From Symbiodinium natans (Eukaryota; Sar; Dinophyceae; Suessiales; Symbiodiniaceae): a stretch of 64,000 nucleotides of DNA. The stretch is taken from positions 210,978-274,977 of the forward strand of contig CAJNDS010000313.1 in the NCBI GenBank assembly GCA_905221605.1, written 5' to 3'. Each line of letters starts with the position of its first letter. The first letter of the stretch is position 1. The notes beneath the pieces were generated by a model. That model was given only the letters and a program-made list of their open reading frames with translations. It ran no database searches and had not been told where the DNA came from. The translations under genes and the position numbers were made by a program. Of the stretch, positions 31,101 through 40,265 are shown piece by piece.

Positions 31101-31922
31101 AATGGGTTCCAGGTGGTCAGCGAGTCTGAGCTGCTTGATCACGAATCGCGACGCAAGATTTGCAGAGTAGTCAAGAAGGGATCAGTTAACGTGCAACAAG
31201 TTCTTCAGGTTCTTGCGTTAATCCTTCAGCTTGACAACATTGCTGGTGTCAACCCAGATGAGCCCAATACCAGTGCAGACGCCTTGGGCCGAGACACAGG
31301 CGATGAGGCTGATGGTGGCTACGAGAGCATGCTGTGGAGTTTTCTTGAAAGAGTGCTACATGCGATTTTCTTGATCCATGACTTCATGGTTAATCAACCG
31401 CAGGCGAGCCTGATGCTTGCACAAAGCACAATCCTTGTGATGCTATGCATCTGTTTCTGCTGCAGACGAAGCAGAGCGTCGCAACTTCGTGAGACTGCTG
31501 AGGCAGGAGCAGCAAGTGCACCCACGGTGAGCGTGCATATAAAGGTTGTTGGGGTTTCGGTTCCTGGGGATAGGATAGGTCCCGAACCCGCCGAGATCCC
31601 TAAGTCAGACCCGAGCCTTAACTTGCAGCCGCAAGCAACCGAAGGAGACACAAGTGATGATGGACCGGACCCGACAGCTGCACCGTCATCTGCAGTGCCG
31701 GGTACTACGCAGCCGATCCTTGAGCAGTGCGATGCATCACCAGAAGCACCAGCCAGGGACCCGCAAGGGCATCGCATCGTGTTTGCGACAGCGAGCCGTG
31801 GATATGCTTTCCACAGTGTGCGAGAATGCCCTAAACTGAAGTGTGCCAAGCAAGTGTTAAGGTACAGCAGGCGTGAAGCCATGAGGCGAGGTTATCAGCC
31901 ATGCAAGGTGTGTGGAGGATGA
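25116..31922 (+). CDS. copia-1 Gag-Pol polyprotein with SAP-like motif and membrane/Cys C-terminal extension
   Basis: The protein has 2268 residues from an ATG. Gag domain about 75-270; tandem Lys/Gly repeats about 318-362 (HPKGKGKE units); CCHC knuckle C379-C382-H387-C392. Protease: D609 in VIDSGSDES. SAP-like helix pair about 898-945 (LRTACQVLGIGKSGGKKTVL). Integrase: H973, H977, C984, C987, then D1013, D1084 and a Glu near 1121-1123. RT: D1582 in SLDVSDAF and HVDD at 1657-1660 (His where YVDD is usual). RNase H starts near 1843 (FSDSDWSG). The last 230 residues are extra for copia: a hydrophobic helix about 2098-2116, and a terminal C-x4-C...PCKVC motif (2226-2268) like an Ada-type zinc site. 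No frameshift is seen. Confidence 0.93.
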   Translation: MESSQGQQLPVLPQEATASGSGNPFLPGSPAAGQLDMAQMQMLMAQMVETAQAAAQAAQAAVARPSSSSGTAGFADANKILNRPTEFGSAVHDNDVAQWAEWSHSFRTWLVFADHEYETDLKIVEENLNTPVDLSTADAARVARSQRLFAILASVLRAKPKAILRQVSDKSGLEVWRVLTNTFAPRTKFRGLALLNALMSLPTFTKDRSLREQIQGLERVAEEYRKVTNNSPGEHVMLGTLVRCLPHALRQHVQLQMSEASTYQSIRDYVLGYEVTTTSWTSAKMHQALGVVPMAPSAGQEQSPVPMEVDALIRRDKERHPKGKGKEKHPKGKGKERQPKGKGKERHPKGKGKERQPKGKGPHQESPGTGKGQRAKGTCHNCGKKGHYASECWSAPRVQAVQNAPSGHPSDAATTVSTLGPSVSQVAPSTATTQHRVARVAIDMTSPEFTICQEGRINAVLMCDGQSRQGDPDPSWLSFVSLCQSVANAAVTSPKPAELQPVVPSTSVEMFDMSYADDDGAWTVPEGELCGINLMPSDRPACAAACLSTHASNFAAECNTKRKCEVSKHVPARIRHALMTQKSADARDALHVRAVTSDMPGTTIELVIDSGSDESCLPESWRHVGVAGGITTNSYRDAQGSVISGSQMRTAVLDIDGVQFKERWLLGSVTQPLFSVGKLLKRGWNLIHTDNTPFLTSPDNAIRVPLHYRHNSLHATGTIMNVSECTDHEADRAVMALTVGDVWLSLPDKFVEVQPGIFARRDYTTNFLDVTVPLGHKGVAYRTTLQQRPTGWQVIEVNSLVENLDQADCEIAPPVNRQTITIGSVHPVNIDSLFSRVPNAMPSAAPPDDDFPDVPDDAMNFEEHDEHDENVAAGDDGGGVGPLVQAEDVPAQGHVIVNGIELHLGCTLSTLRTACQVLGIGKSGGKKTVLQRIEQHLKTQELLQQHEFQTDGREPLREQKFVEAPTAEEQRRHELSHMPYADWCPHCVRFRAKADKHVRAKPDVREDSVCCMDFAYTGRRTPAQFEGHTQEKLVVLVLKDSHTGAVHAIPTPAKGGTIAFKYLVAETCRFLNYCGHQTCTIRSDSEPACLALQRGIKAFRSKMGLQTHLEQTEASDHQGNEAEQSIDGIRQLAGCILDQFEERAETTIGSSHPMHAYAWRHAAWLHMRMSRQNDLSAFHVINGRPYLGKLVCFGETVFARVKSSIKGKARWCKMLWLGKLPVSDLHFGVTEGGYMLSSRSIRRLPKQYLATMCASLVDMPWTQASFLAGQVGQARKQKTQAEALSAGGEEAGEAAREQVAEVPSQQGASERPMPFPEHLLPDDAMLSELVPPPPRMPAAYTPELPTPMSSTPLQQPQAETPIGVAPLDSPMASVDQAEDMLPPGVVRHAAEHAGGDAPARKKLRLDALQVSAHDAEMFHLDESIELVDESAEQFLDCEDQDDNQSEWAEQPGSDLDIPSILIKPFSEIEPQCSASEQAEIDAAADAFELARLLGSSVLEQMQSWQPGHRTLSSKYVRSWRAKTLGGEKKWLRRSRLVAREFAHLDPERQHLFAPTTTQCMLRIIPALFVRHFHEGWALMSLDVSDAFLQCKQEHETLTKVNGQWFRLLRMLPGQRDGSATWFRDFMQEIKTAVEAEPLAEQPVLFRIPKPAGAGMVHVDDMLCTGPVKRLEDLERHLKSKFKVSVDWIRSVGEEVTFLKRRHVLVSPELLVVEPDVKYLDKLLQVTGLAGAKARSKAAPFPTGGLPTDSEPDPELDPETATRYRSALGILMYLSVDLLASQFGIRYLATRAHKPTQGCWKLLRHLTSYVSSHRSHVIGLSKPTLGKGLVCNRVSERKTSVLEMFSDSDWSGDKRTRRSVSACCVVWDGQLLYSSSHTQKVISLSSCEAEYNSLVAGSATAILLQHCICHVCPDLDVKLSCLCDNAAARSLSNRQGVGRTRHIDGKLLWLQQKTQEKLLEVIPVGTGDNVSDLPTKALKPERIEFLLGRLNVRCKDNGFQVVSESELLDHESRRKICRVVKKGSVNVQQVLQVLALILQLDNIAGVNPDEPNTSADALGRDTGDEADGGYESMLWSFLERVLHAIFLIHDFMVNQPQASLMLAQSTILVMLCICFCCRRSRASQLRETAEAGAASAPTVSVHIKVVGVSVPGDRIGPEPAEIPKSDPSLNLQPQATEGDTSDDGPDPTAAPSSAVPGTTQPILEQCDASPEAPARDPQGHRIVFATASRGYAFHSVRECPKLKCAKQVLRYSRREAMRRGYQPCKVCGG

Positions 31923-32470
31923 TCCAGTGTTTTCATTCCACTTGGAAATGTTCATGATGCTGCGCAGTGGTCGCATGTATATAGCTTTATGTACATAGCT
32001 TGTGATGCTCATGAAACTTCACTTGCCAGTCCGTGTGGACCTTGAAATCCAGCAATCTCTCTACCGCTTTGCCACACCAATTTGGTGTCAATCCTTGACA
32101 ACCCGACATCGACTGTGATGGGTGTGGAGCACCCTGAACCCGCAGAGGGCAATCGTGCCCTGATGGTAATTAGGCCATCACAATCTCTGACGAGATCTTC
32201 AAAAGACCTTGTGTGCTTGCGCTTGGGCCATACAAGCATCTACATCTCTGTCCTCACCAGCCGGTGGGAAGAGATTCTGCATAGGCCGTAGCTGTACAGT
32301 GCTGCGTAGTGGAAGCTAAGCCAAAGACCTTCGAGGCAGAGCTTAGAAGACGCCAAGACTTTTGGAGTGCAATCCTGAACTAAGTATGTTGTTGTTTCTT
32401 GTGGGGCATCGGCAAATGTGAAGTAGACGAAGCAAGCATTCCGCCAGCTCAATGCAGCATCGAGGCGGGG
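31923..32470 (+). other. 3' untranslated part of copia-1
   Basis: These 548 nt lie between the polyprotein stop and the 3' LTR. No ORF of note is present. The stretch ends in the purine-rich GAGGCGGGG that would prime plus-strand synthesis. Confidence 0.7.
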
Positions 32471-32604
32471 TGTTGAACATTTTGCCGTATCGAAAGTCCC
32501 CATTTTATCATGTGATTTGCTTTGCAGTATTTCATGCACTCACATGTTTCACTTTGAGATCGAGTTGTATCTGCAGGCGTCTTTGAGAGTTCAAAACATT
32601 TTCA
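32471..32604 (+). repeat. 3' LTR of copia-1
   Basis: It matches the 5' LTR over 134 bp and is followed by the target duplicate AGATA and then AGGAGCATG-type flank also seen near 23870. Confidence 0.95.
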
Positions 32605-32609
32605 AGATA

Positions 32610-35600
32610 GGAGCATGTTCTTGCCGCAGTCTGAGTTTCTGCACTTGGAGTTGTCAAACCCTTGTGCCCCCGCGTGCTGTTGCAAGAAGCGCTTCAGCTT
32701 CCTTGCAACTTTCTCTTCATTCTTTCGTAACTCGAAGTCCTTGCGATCCTCTGCTGGATAGCTCTGGCATAAGAGCAGTTGGTCCTATGGGCCAGCATGA
32801 ATTCAATTCGTGAGACCAATGTTTACCTTGTGAATGCCGTGCATCACTTTCGACCTCGTCAGGCCCACCCGACTGAGAGCGCTTAATGTTGCTGGTGTTG
32901 ATTTTGCCGTTGTGGACGGGGCGAGGTGGGTGTTTGTTTGCTAGTGCGCTTCCCTTGGTTAGTAAGAGCGAGAACGCTGAGGAAGCGCTTTGCGCATGTT
33001 AGTAAGAGCGAGAACGCAGCAAAGGTGTGTGCCCTCGAAGCATCCAGTTCGCGTGCGATGGCTGTGCTGCTTGCTGTGTGGCTATACCAGCCATTGCATG
33101 CGGGGGTGCTGCGCTGCTCACTGTGTGGCTAAACCAGCCCTTTGCCTGTTGATGCGAAAATCGCGCCCTACACCCAGCAGCGAGCCGGCCTCTCCCGCCC
33201 CTGCAGCATGTTGGCAGCTCTGCAACAGCGAAGCGCGCTTGGGGCGATTGCCACGCCCCTAGCTAGTAAGAGCGAGAACGCTAGGGTGCTGCCTGTGCAC
33301 ATCGATGTGTCAGCTCGGATTGGATTGGTAAGAGCGAACAAGCCTGTTTTCAAGCCAAGCTCCCCTGTCTTCGCGTTTGTCGCCAAAGTGCCCAGGCGTC
33401 CCAGGTTCAGCAGATGCCACAGGTCTATTGCAGCACAGACCGCCGTGGGTCTTTTGCCAGGCGTCCCAGGTTCAGCAGATGCCATAGGTCCTCAGGTCCC
33501 TATTGCAGCACAGACCGCCGTGGGTCTTGTGCCAGGCGTCCCAAGCTCCTGAATGTGCGAGTGACGTTCGGAGGGATCCGCCCCATGCTACGCCTGGCAC
33601 TGTGAGGGTTGGGACTCAACCTTGTAGTTCTCCTCTGGCTATTCCCGTAATCCAAATTAGGCCGTTGCGCGAAGTTGAAGAGGGGGAGCTTTGCTTGGTC
33701 CCTTAAGCTTGCACGGTTATCTCGGAATAGCCAAGAGGGGGGGGAATCCCAACACCTGCAGTCACGCTGGGAGGCCCAAGTCACGAAGCGATTGACAACC
33801 GAATGGTCTCCTTGCCTGTCGGTGTAAGTGTGCCGGGCCAGTTGAGGGGTAGTGTTAAAAATTTCCTTAGTAGCAATCCCTTCTTCCTGAAAATGCTTCC
33901 TTACATTCACTTGCCTATTATGCACCTAGCGCTGCGGGGCTTCGCGAAGGCGTCTAGTTGATGAGCCTAGCGGGCTCGTCTGTGTGCAGCTTTGTGCGTG
34001 GTGGCAGACGCGTTTGCGTGAGGGTTCGCATTTAGGGAATAGGATTGCGGCTCAGGTTTCTGGGCGACCCCTCACCCTTGTGACAGCACCAGTCGCAGCA
34101 TTGGGCGGTGGCCCCGTCGCGTCAGTTTGCAACTGACAGGGACAATCCTCTTCCTGCAGGAGAAGTGCCTGGAACACCGGCAGGGACAATCCTGTCCCTG
34201 CTGTGGTTGCTGCTGCTTCACCACGGGGTCAGCAGAGAGCAAACAACAGGGGAAATCGCGAACCCGAGGCCTGTGGGACCTGGGAGCAGCAGGGAGAGAA
34301 ATCGCAAACTTGAAGCCTATGGGCCCTCAAGACAGGGAGCAGCGCAGCCAAAATCGCGACCCTGACGCCTCTGGGCTCCCCGACCCGGAAGCACCAGGGA
34401 GAGAAATCGCGAACCTGAAGCCTATAGCCACTTGGGACTTGGGCGCAGCAGGGAGTAAAATCGCGAACCTCAGGAAGCCCATGGCTCCCCGGACCCGAAA
34501 ACCGCAGGGAGAGAAATCGCGAAACTGAGGCGACCTGGGAGCAGCAGGGTGAGAAATCGCGAACCGGAAGCCTCTGACCCTTCAGGACCCGGCAGCAGCG
34601 CGGAAAGAGATCGCGAACCTGAAGGTTAGGGGTTCCCCGGACGCGGGAGCAGTCCCAGTTGGAAGGAAGCCTACGTGCAGTCCCTGCAGCATCTCAGACT
34701 GCCGAGAAGTCCGCCTCTTGGCAGGTCCCTGCAGCCCCTCTGCTGCAGACTGCCTAGCAGTTCTGTTGGCCGGCTCTGGGCTAAGTTTGTGGGGTGGGTG
34801 CCAAAAAATCGGCCGCTGCGCGGGGCAGTGAGAGTCATGGGGAGCAAGTGTGCCACTTCGCAACAACCTACCTCCGTACGCTTGAGGACCTGGAGACTAG
34901 ACACGCTGAGCGCAGGCCCCAGTAGCAAGGAAGCCTACTTGCAGGCTGTGGCATCCAAGCTGCAGCGTGCCCAGTCAGGAGGAGTCTGGAGGCCCGTAGG
35001 AAGAGGCTCCGTGGACCTTTAAGTAGGTAGGTCGCCCCTGCCAGACGTCTGGTAGGCGTAGGTGTCGTAGTTTGAGGCTCTGAGGGGGGTTTCCCAGAGT
35101 TTGCATGTGGAAAGGAACTGCTGCTTGGCTCCTCGCAAGAAGCCTCTTGCAAGTCCAAGAAAACCTCTGCTCTTCGCGAGCGCGTAAAACGCTACAGCTT
35201 TTGTGCTGTCTTGTTGCCCAGCAAAAGCCTGAACCTCGCAAGAAGCTTCTTGCAAGGATATCGCACTTTCGTTGCGTTTCTTGCCGCTGCTCTTAGGTGG
35301 TGATTTAAGCCTCCACCTCGCAAGAACCCCTTGCCTGGAACACCCGCAGGGACAATCCTGTCCCTGCTGTGCCTAGTAGGCTCAGAGACCGGGGAGTGCC
35401 TGCTGCTGCTTCACCACGGGAGCAGCAGAGAGCAAACAACTGGGGGAAATCGCGAACGCGAGGCCTCTGGGCAGCAGGGAGAGAAATCGCAGCGCAGCCA
35501 AAATCGCGACCCTGACGCCTATGGGCTCCCGGGCCCGGAAGCACCAGGGAGAAAAATCGCGAGCCTGAAGCCTTTAGCCACTTGAAACCCCTGGGCAGCA

Positions 35601-37340
35601 GGGAGTAAAATAGCGAACCTGCTTCCCGGACCGGGAGCCACAGGGAGGAGACTGCTCAGCAGGCCCAGTAGCAAGGAAGCCTACTTGCAGGCTCTGTGGA
35701 AGCTGCAGCATGCCCAAACGCCTGCTTTGTCCCTGCAGCCGCAAGCTGCAGGCCAGTCCCTGCAAATTGCATAAGGCTAACCTTTCGCGAACCCGAGGCC
35801 TCTGGGACCTGGGAGCTGCAGCCCATGAGCCCTCAAGACCAGGGAGCAGCGCAGCCAAAATCGCGGCCCTGACGCTATGGGCTCCCCGGACCGGAAGCAT
35901 CAGGGAGAGAAATCGCAAACCTGAAGCCTATAGCCACTTGGGACCTGGGCGCAGCAGGGCGAACCAATATGGCTCCGGACCCGGGAGCCGCAGGGAGAGA
36001 AATCAGGAATCTGAGGCCTCCTGAAGGCTATGGGTTCCCCGGACCCGGAAGCAGTCCAGTTGCAAGGAAGCCCAGCATCGCAGCAGCTGCAGACTGCTGA
36101 GAAGTCCGCCTCTTGGCAGGTCCCTGCAGCCCCTCCGCTGCAGACTGCCTAGCAGTTCTCTTGTTGGCTGGCTCTGGGCTAAGTGTCAGGGATAGTGGGT
36201 TTGCTGTGTGGTAAAAAAAAAAAATCGGCCGCTGCGCGGGGCAGTAAGAGTAATGGGGAGCAAGTGTGCCACTCAGCAACAACCTACCTGCAGCACGCTT
36301 GCGGACTTGGAGATTAGACGCGCTAAGCGCAGGCCCAGTAGCAAGGAAGCCTACTTGCAGGCTCTGTGGCATCCAAGCTGCAGCATGCCCAGACGCCTGC
36401 TTTGTCCCTGCAGCCGCAAGCTGCAGGCCCTCTGCAGGCTGCCAAGAAGGCTTTTCTTGGCCAGTCCCTGCAAATTGCATAAGAATAGGTTTCCGGACAG
36501 TGGGTTTTACTTGCCCCTTTTCAGCTCCGCGGGCTGGCGCGCCTGTGAGCATGACACGGACCCTGCAGGTCAAGCATGCCGGTGCCCCTGCTAACCTTTG
36601 CAGTCAGGGCAGCGACTGCGCTGAGGTTGCTTACTGCGCGCTTTCCTTGGTCAGTAAGAGCGAGAACGCCAAGGAAGTGCATTGCGCGTTAACGCAGCGA
36701 GGTCTCTGCCCTCACAGCACGCATCCGCGTGCTGTGAGCGCTGCGCTGCTACTGTGTGGCAAAACAAGTTTTTGGTCTCAACTCTCTGTGCATTCACACT
36801 TACTTGTCAACCTGACTGCAAGAAGGTGTACTGAGTGCTACGCTATTGCTACGGCCCTGGCGCTTGTGTGGGGACTGTCCTTACGGACGCGTTGGGCAGT
36901 TTAGGTGACGGAGGTTCCTTGCCTTACGGCCTACCCATACTTTCGCTTGATGTCTGTACTAGACGTGGAGCAGCATTGCTATGGGTGACGGGCAACTGAG
37001 TGATTGGTGCCGGTAGGTTCTTGTTTTCATTGGTCTCACCTCGCTGGCCTTGCGTTAAGTTGTCTTGCAATAAGGGCCTCTGCGCTAGCGGTTGCTTCTT
37101 TGTAGTCACGACTTCTTTTACGCTCGCTAGCTTGTGCAGTTGGACTCTCTAAGTAGATGTCTGTCTCACCCTGAGTGGATTGTCCACACAAGATTGGCCT
37201 ACTGGGCTGCTGACGCAGTAAAGAGGCGACCATCTCAAAAAAAAAGCCAGTCACATACTGAGATAACACAGAGAATTAGTTTCTCATGTATTCCTCTCTC
37301 ATGTCTTCCTCATTAAATATAGAGGAAAACAAACTATGAC
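32610..37340. other. Non-coding, locally duplicated region
   Basis: I see no gene. There are recurring modules: AGTAAGAGCGAGAACGC at about 32961, 33001, 33266 and 36654; near-identical 70-80-bp blocks at 33388-33560 (CCAGGCGTCCCAGGTTCAGC); many GGGAGAGAAATCGCGAACC-type modules from 34240 to 36000; and a larger duplication described separately. ORFs are short and repeat-derived. Confidence 0.6.
34650..36480. repeat. Segmental duplication: 34650-34990 versus 36045-36440
   Basis: Both copies share, in order, GAAGTCCGCCTCTTGGCAGG, the CCCTGCAGCCCCT block, CTGCAGACTGCCTAGCAG, CGGCCGCTGCGCGGGGCAGT and AGTAGCAAGGAAGCCTACTT, with small indels. The ends given span both copies. A third partial copy lies near 35660-35760. 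There is no coding content. Confidence 0.8.
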
Positions 37341-37490
37341 GGTTTAGCCAAAAATAGAAAGAAATAGAGGTTTTCGTTCTAAAATATAAGAGAAATAGAG
37401 GTTTTCGTATTAAAGTATGGAGAAATTAGAAAAACTAGAGGTTTTCATACTGCATGTAGAAAATAGACGTTTTCATGTTCGAATATAGAG
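37335..37490. repeat. ~35-bp minisatellite (GAAATAGAGGTTTTCGT)
   Basis: About four to five imperfect units carrying (A)AATAGA(G/C)GTTTTC(G/A)T with AT-rich spacers lie immediately left of the GC-rich/poly-A minisatellite. Confidence 0.75.
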
Positions 37491-37496
37491 AAGAAA

Positions 37497-37680
37497 GAGC
37501 GCCCCCGCACCCGCAACAAGAAAAAAAGCGCGCCCCCGCGCCCGCAGCAAAAAAAAAAACTCGCCCCCGCACCCGCAGCAAAAGAAAAAGCGCGCCCCCG
37601 CAGCAAAAAAAAAAAAAAAAAAAAAAAAAACGCCCCGCACCCGCAACAAAAAGACACCCGCAGCAAAAAAAAACACTCTT
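37497..37680. repeat. GC-rich/poly-A minisatellite, second copy
   Basis: It has the same unit as 23100-23290 (CGCCCCCGCACCCGCAGC plus A-runs, one of about 22 A). It passes straight into telomere-like GGGCTTTA repeats at 37682. Confidence 0.85.
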
Positions 37681-37681
37681 A

Positions 37682-37770
37682 CCGGCTTTAGGGCTTTAGG
37701 GCTTAGGGCTTTAGGGCTTTAGGGCTTTAGGGCTTTAGGGCTTTAGGGCTTTAGGGCTTTAGGGCTTTAG
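37682..37770. repeat. Telomere-like GGGCTTTA array (left of copia-2)
   Basis: About 11 units of an 8-bp variant (GGGCTTTA) are interrupted by copia-2 and resume at 48098 with the same unit, so they were one array before insertion. Confidence 0.9.
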
Positions 37771-37939
37771 AGTTATCTTTACCACGGACAACAGCACTTA
37801 TTGTCCATGTTCTGTACAGTCATGTTAGGACAGCTCAACAGTGGACTCATGCGACAACTTTGGCTCAAGTAAAACAAGTGCTAGAGTGTGCTTGTGATTG
37901 CTTGTTCTTGTAACACGTTGGGTTCCTTCGTGTTCAACT
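37771..37939 (+). repeat. 5' LTR of copia-2
   Basis: The 169-bp repeat has perfect 4-bp inverted ends AGTT/AACT. It contains TTTGGCTCAAG at 37859-37869, which equals the last 11 nt of the conserved dinoflagellate spliced leader. Confidence 0.95.
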
Positions 37940-38985
37940 GGTTAACAGCCTCAGCATTTCATACTACGTACTGTGGTCGTGTAGGGCGAGTCTAGGACCC
38001 CTAGCGAGCCATAGTGCCCCGTGTGCAGGCCCAGTGCTTGTGCCTTCCATATCTGTGAGCAACTAGCAGAGTTGCGTGAAATCGGTGTGTCGTAGGTCTA
38101 GCGAAGACCTGCCCTTCCTTCATATCCCTTTCCATATCCTGAACTGTGATCTCCTGGGGTTAGAGCCAGACCTTTCAGTTGAGATTGTCTCCGGAGTCTG
38201 CATAGCCGCAGCCCGGATTTGCATACGTACACTCGAACCCAAAATCTTCCGGTTGACCCTTGAAACCCTGCCCTGAGGCTTGCGTGCCCTGTCTCTGCAT
38301 CCGCGTCGAGGCACACGTGACCCTGCACTGCTGGGTTTGATCTTTGGGTTATATCAACATCGCAAAACTTCCTGCCTTCGCACCTCTCCCGTAGTCCCGC
38401 TCACGGACAAAGGAGGCTAGGCCTTGTGGTGCAACAGGCGTGTGAGTTCGCAAGCCCAGCGACCCTCCTGAACAACAATCACCTCAGCTTTCAGAGTAAC
38501 TTGGGGGATTGATTCAGGTTGTTGGTTTGGGTTGGCGTGGTTTGCCCGTGCCTGGCCTTTGAACCACATCCTCGATCTGTGACCCCAGTTGTAGTCTGCT
38601 ACGGCAGCACAACAGAGCATCACACTCAATCCTAGAAGTGATTAACCTCGACCCTAAGATTCAGGGACGTCTGCCTTCCATCCGCAATCCATTGGCCCAT
38701 CTGCAGGGTGCCAGCCAGGGGGTAGAAGAACCACTCCGTTTGGGATAGCGTGGGATCGCATAGTTGTTGAGAAGGCAACGGCAAGGCGAGCTTCACGCAG
38801 CCAGGGTTTTAGAGGCGAGCTTCACGCAGCCAAAAGGGGGAACTAACACTAGGTGCAATTCGACTTTCGCAGTGTTATACGGCATAGGAGCCCGTTGTTC
38901 TTCCTCTTTTGCCTCTGAGCATATCGCCATCTTCCCTCCTTGTGCTGCAGTTGGCCGCCGATCGCTGTGACCGTTCGGACATTGT
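37940..38985 (+). other. Leader region of copia-2
   Basis: About 1 kb lies between the LTR and the first ORF. It starts GGTTAACAGCC, a possible but unverified primer-binding site. It has a direct repeat of GCGAGCTTCACGCAGCCA at about 38787 and 38813. No convincing ORF is present. Confidence 0.5.
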
Positions 38986-40044
38986 ATGCGCCTCACGCAG
39001 GTTGAACGCGACGGTCTTTTGGAAGCGCTCCAGCGCGACACCTACGGATCCAGAGGTGGTGTCGTTCAGGACCGGGTGCGGAAAGGCATCCACAAGAAAT
39101 TGGTGGCAGATCATCTGGCATATTGGACCGGGCGTTGCCCCGAGAAGCAGGCACTCCTTGAGGAACGGCTTCGGTGGCTGACAAAAGGGGGTTGCCCAGC
39201 CAAAGGTGATCCCTGGTTACCTTGGACCGATCCTGTGCGTGCTGAGCCTTTGCGTGCCAAATCGCGTTCGAGAACGCCGGAGTGTGCCTTGGAAGGGAGA
39301 TCTGTTTCAGGGTCTGGTTCGGGTTTGCTACCTAGCGGTAGACCGCTTCCTCCGTTCCCTCCAGGTCCGCGCCCATCGCAGCGTCCGCCGACTGTGTCCG
39401 ATCCTGCTGCGACTGACTCTGAGGCTCTTATTGTCTTCCGACCTAAGGCGAGGCCTGCAGAGCCAGCGTTTCCTCCGAGATCTACTTCGTCTGCATCGCG
39501 TGAGCGTCACACAGATACGCCGGGGCCCGTTGCAGTTCCAGCCGATCCGAGGTACGTCGTAACCTTATCGCTGCAACATATCTGGAACCTCATCCGAGGA
39601 ATAGGCCCAGGGCAGCCCATCCGCTACATTGTGTCTCTGGACTGCCACAAAGTATTGGACCGAAACCTGGCTGCGTCCGCCGACGCAGTGGGACGGCTGC
39701 TTCGCAAGCGGCCAGACACTGCTGTGGTCATTTGCAGTTACGCTGTGAAGCAGGGGACAAAGGCGATCGCCGAAAGGCACATCGGTGAGTTTATTGCAAG
39801 GCTGAGTGTTCCTCACCGGGAGGTCACCATCCCCGTCCTTTTCACTGCGAGCAAAACTGACACTGAGACCGGAAAGCCTGACAAGCTGGCGAGGCTATTG
39901 GCGATCAGCGGCTGCACAGTGGATCATATTGACGACAACTGGGACATCTGCTCCGCTTTGCATTCCGGGGTAACAGGTCATTTTTGGGACGAGTCGGATA
40001 CTCGTACGCTCGGGGACATCTTCAGAGAGCAGCGCTGGATCTAA
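38986..40044 (+). CDS. copia-2 ORF1 with HAD-like domain
   Basis: The ORF has 352 residues from an ATG. The N-terminal 70 residues are helical and basic, followed by a long Pro/Ser/Arg linker (80-185). Residues about 188-350 look like a haloacid-dehalogenase (HAD) fold by motif order: D219 in IVSLDCHKVLD (motif I, with His at the usual second Asp), S251 in VICSYAV (motif II), K297/K300 in TGKPDKLARLL (motif III), and D316-D317 in VDHIDDNWD (motif IV). Loss of the second motif-I Asp suggests altered or absent phosphatase activity. The stop overlaps the next frame by about 60 nt. A HAD-like protein is not a standard copia component, and its role is unknown. Confidence 0.6.
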   Translation: MRLTQVERDGLLEALQRDTYGSRGGVVQDRVRKGIHKKLVADHLAYWTGRCPEKQALLEERLRWLTKGGCPAKGDPWLPWTDPVRAEPLRAKSRSRTPECALEGRSVSGSGSGLLPSGRPLPPFPPGPRPSQRPPTVSDPAATDSEALIVFRPKARPAEPAFPPRSTSSASRERHTDTPGPVAVPADPRYVVTLSLQHIWNLIRGIGPGQPIRYIVSLDCHKVLDRNLAASADAVGRLLRKRPDTAVVICSYAVKQGTKAIAERHIGEFIARLSVPHREVTIPVLFTASKTDTETGKPDKLARLLAISGCTVDHIDDNWDICSALHSGVTGHFWDESDTRTLGDIFREQRWI

Positions 40045-40265
40045 ACGTCGTTGAGACTTTGCTTGGTTGGTTGGACCGGTACCCCTTTTCTGGCCTCTGG
40101 TTTTACAACTGGTGTTGCCGCCGGTCACTGCTGATCGCCGCAAAAGAGCCGAGCAACAGGACAGTTCGCGCTTGCGACGTCTCGGGTATAGTGCCTGGGT
40201 TGATAGGTTCGGGATTGGGTGAAGTATTTTTACAGCCTTTGATCTCAACCCAAGACCCTCGCAAC

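Larger units (their letters stand above)
24263..32604 (+). mobile_element. Full-length Ty1/copia LTR retrotransposon (copia-1)
   Basis: The element is 8342 bp. LTRs 24263-24396 and 32471-32604 (134 bp each, TG...CA) appear identical, and it is flanked by the 5-bp duplication AGATA (24258-24262 and 32605-32609). A primer-binding site TGGTAGCGGAGC at 24397 resembles the complement of initiator Met-tRNA 3' ends. A purine run GAGGCGGGG precedes the 3' LTR. Gene order Gag, protease, integrase, RT, RNase H is the copia order. Identical LTRs and one uninterrupted 2268-codon frame indicate a recent insertion. The flanks resemble 23850-23900, so it landed in a local duplicated segment. Confidence 0.95.

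Noticed and set aside
33388-33560. CRISPR-like array
   Set aside because: There are only two to three long imperfect copies without regular spacers, in eukaryotic DNA.
34108-34528. Plus-strand ORFs in the duplicated region (GAAGREIANLKPMG-type repeats)
   Set aside because: They arise from tandem non-coding modules with indels between copies that do not keep frame.
37859-37869. A functional spliced-leader RNA gene
   Set aside because: Only the last 11 nt match; the rest of the leader and the Sm-site/RNA body are missing.
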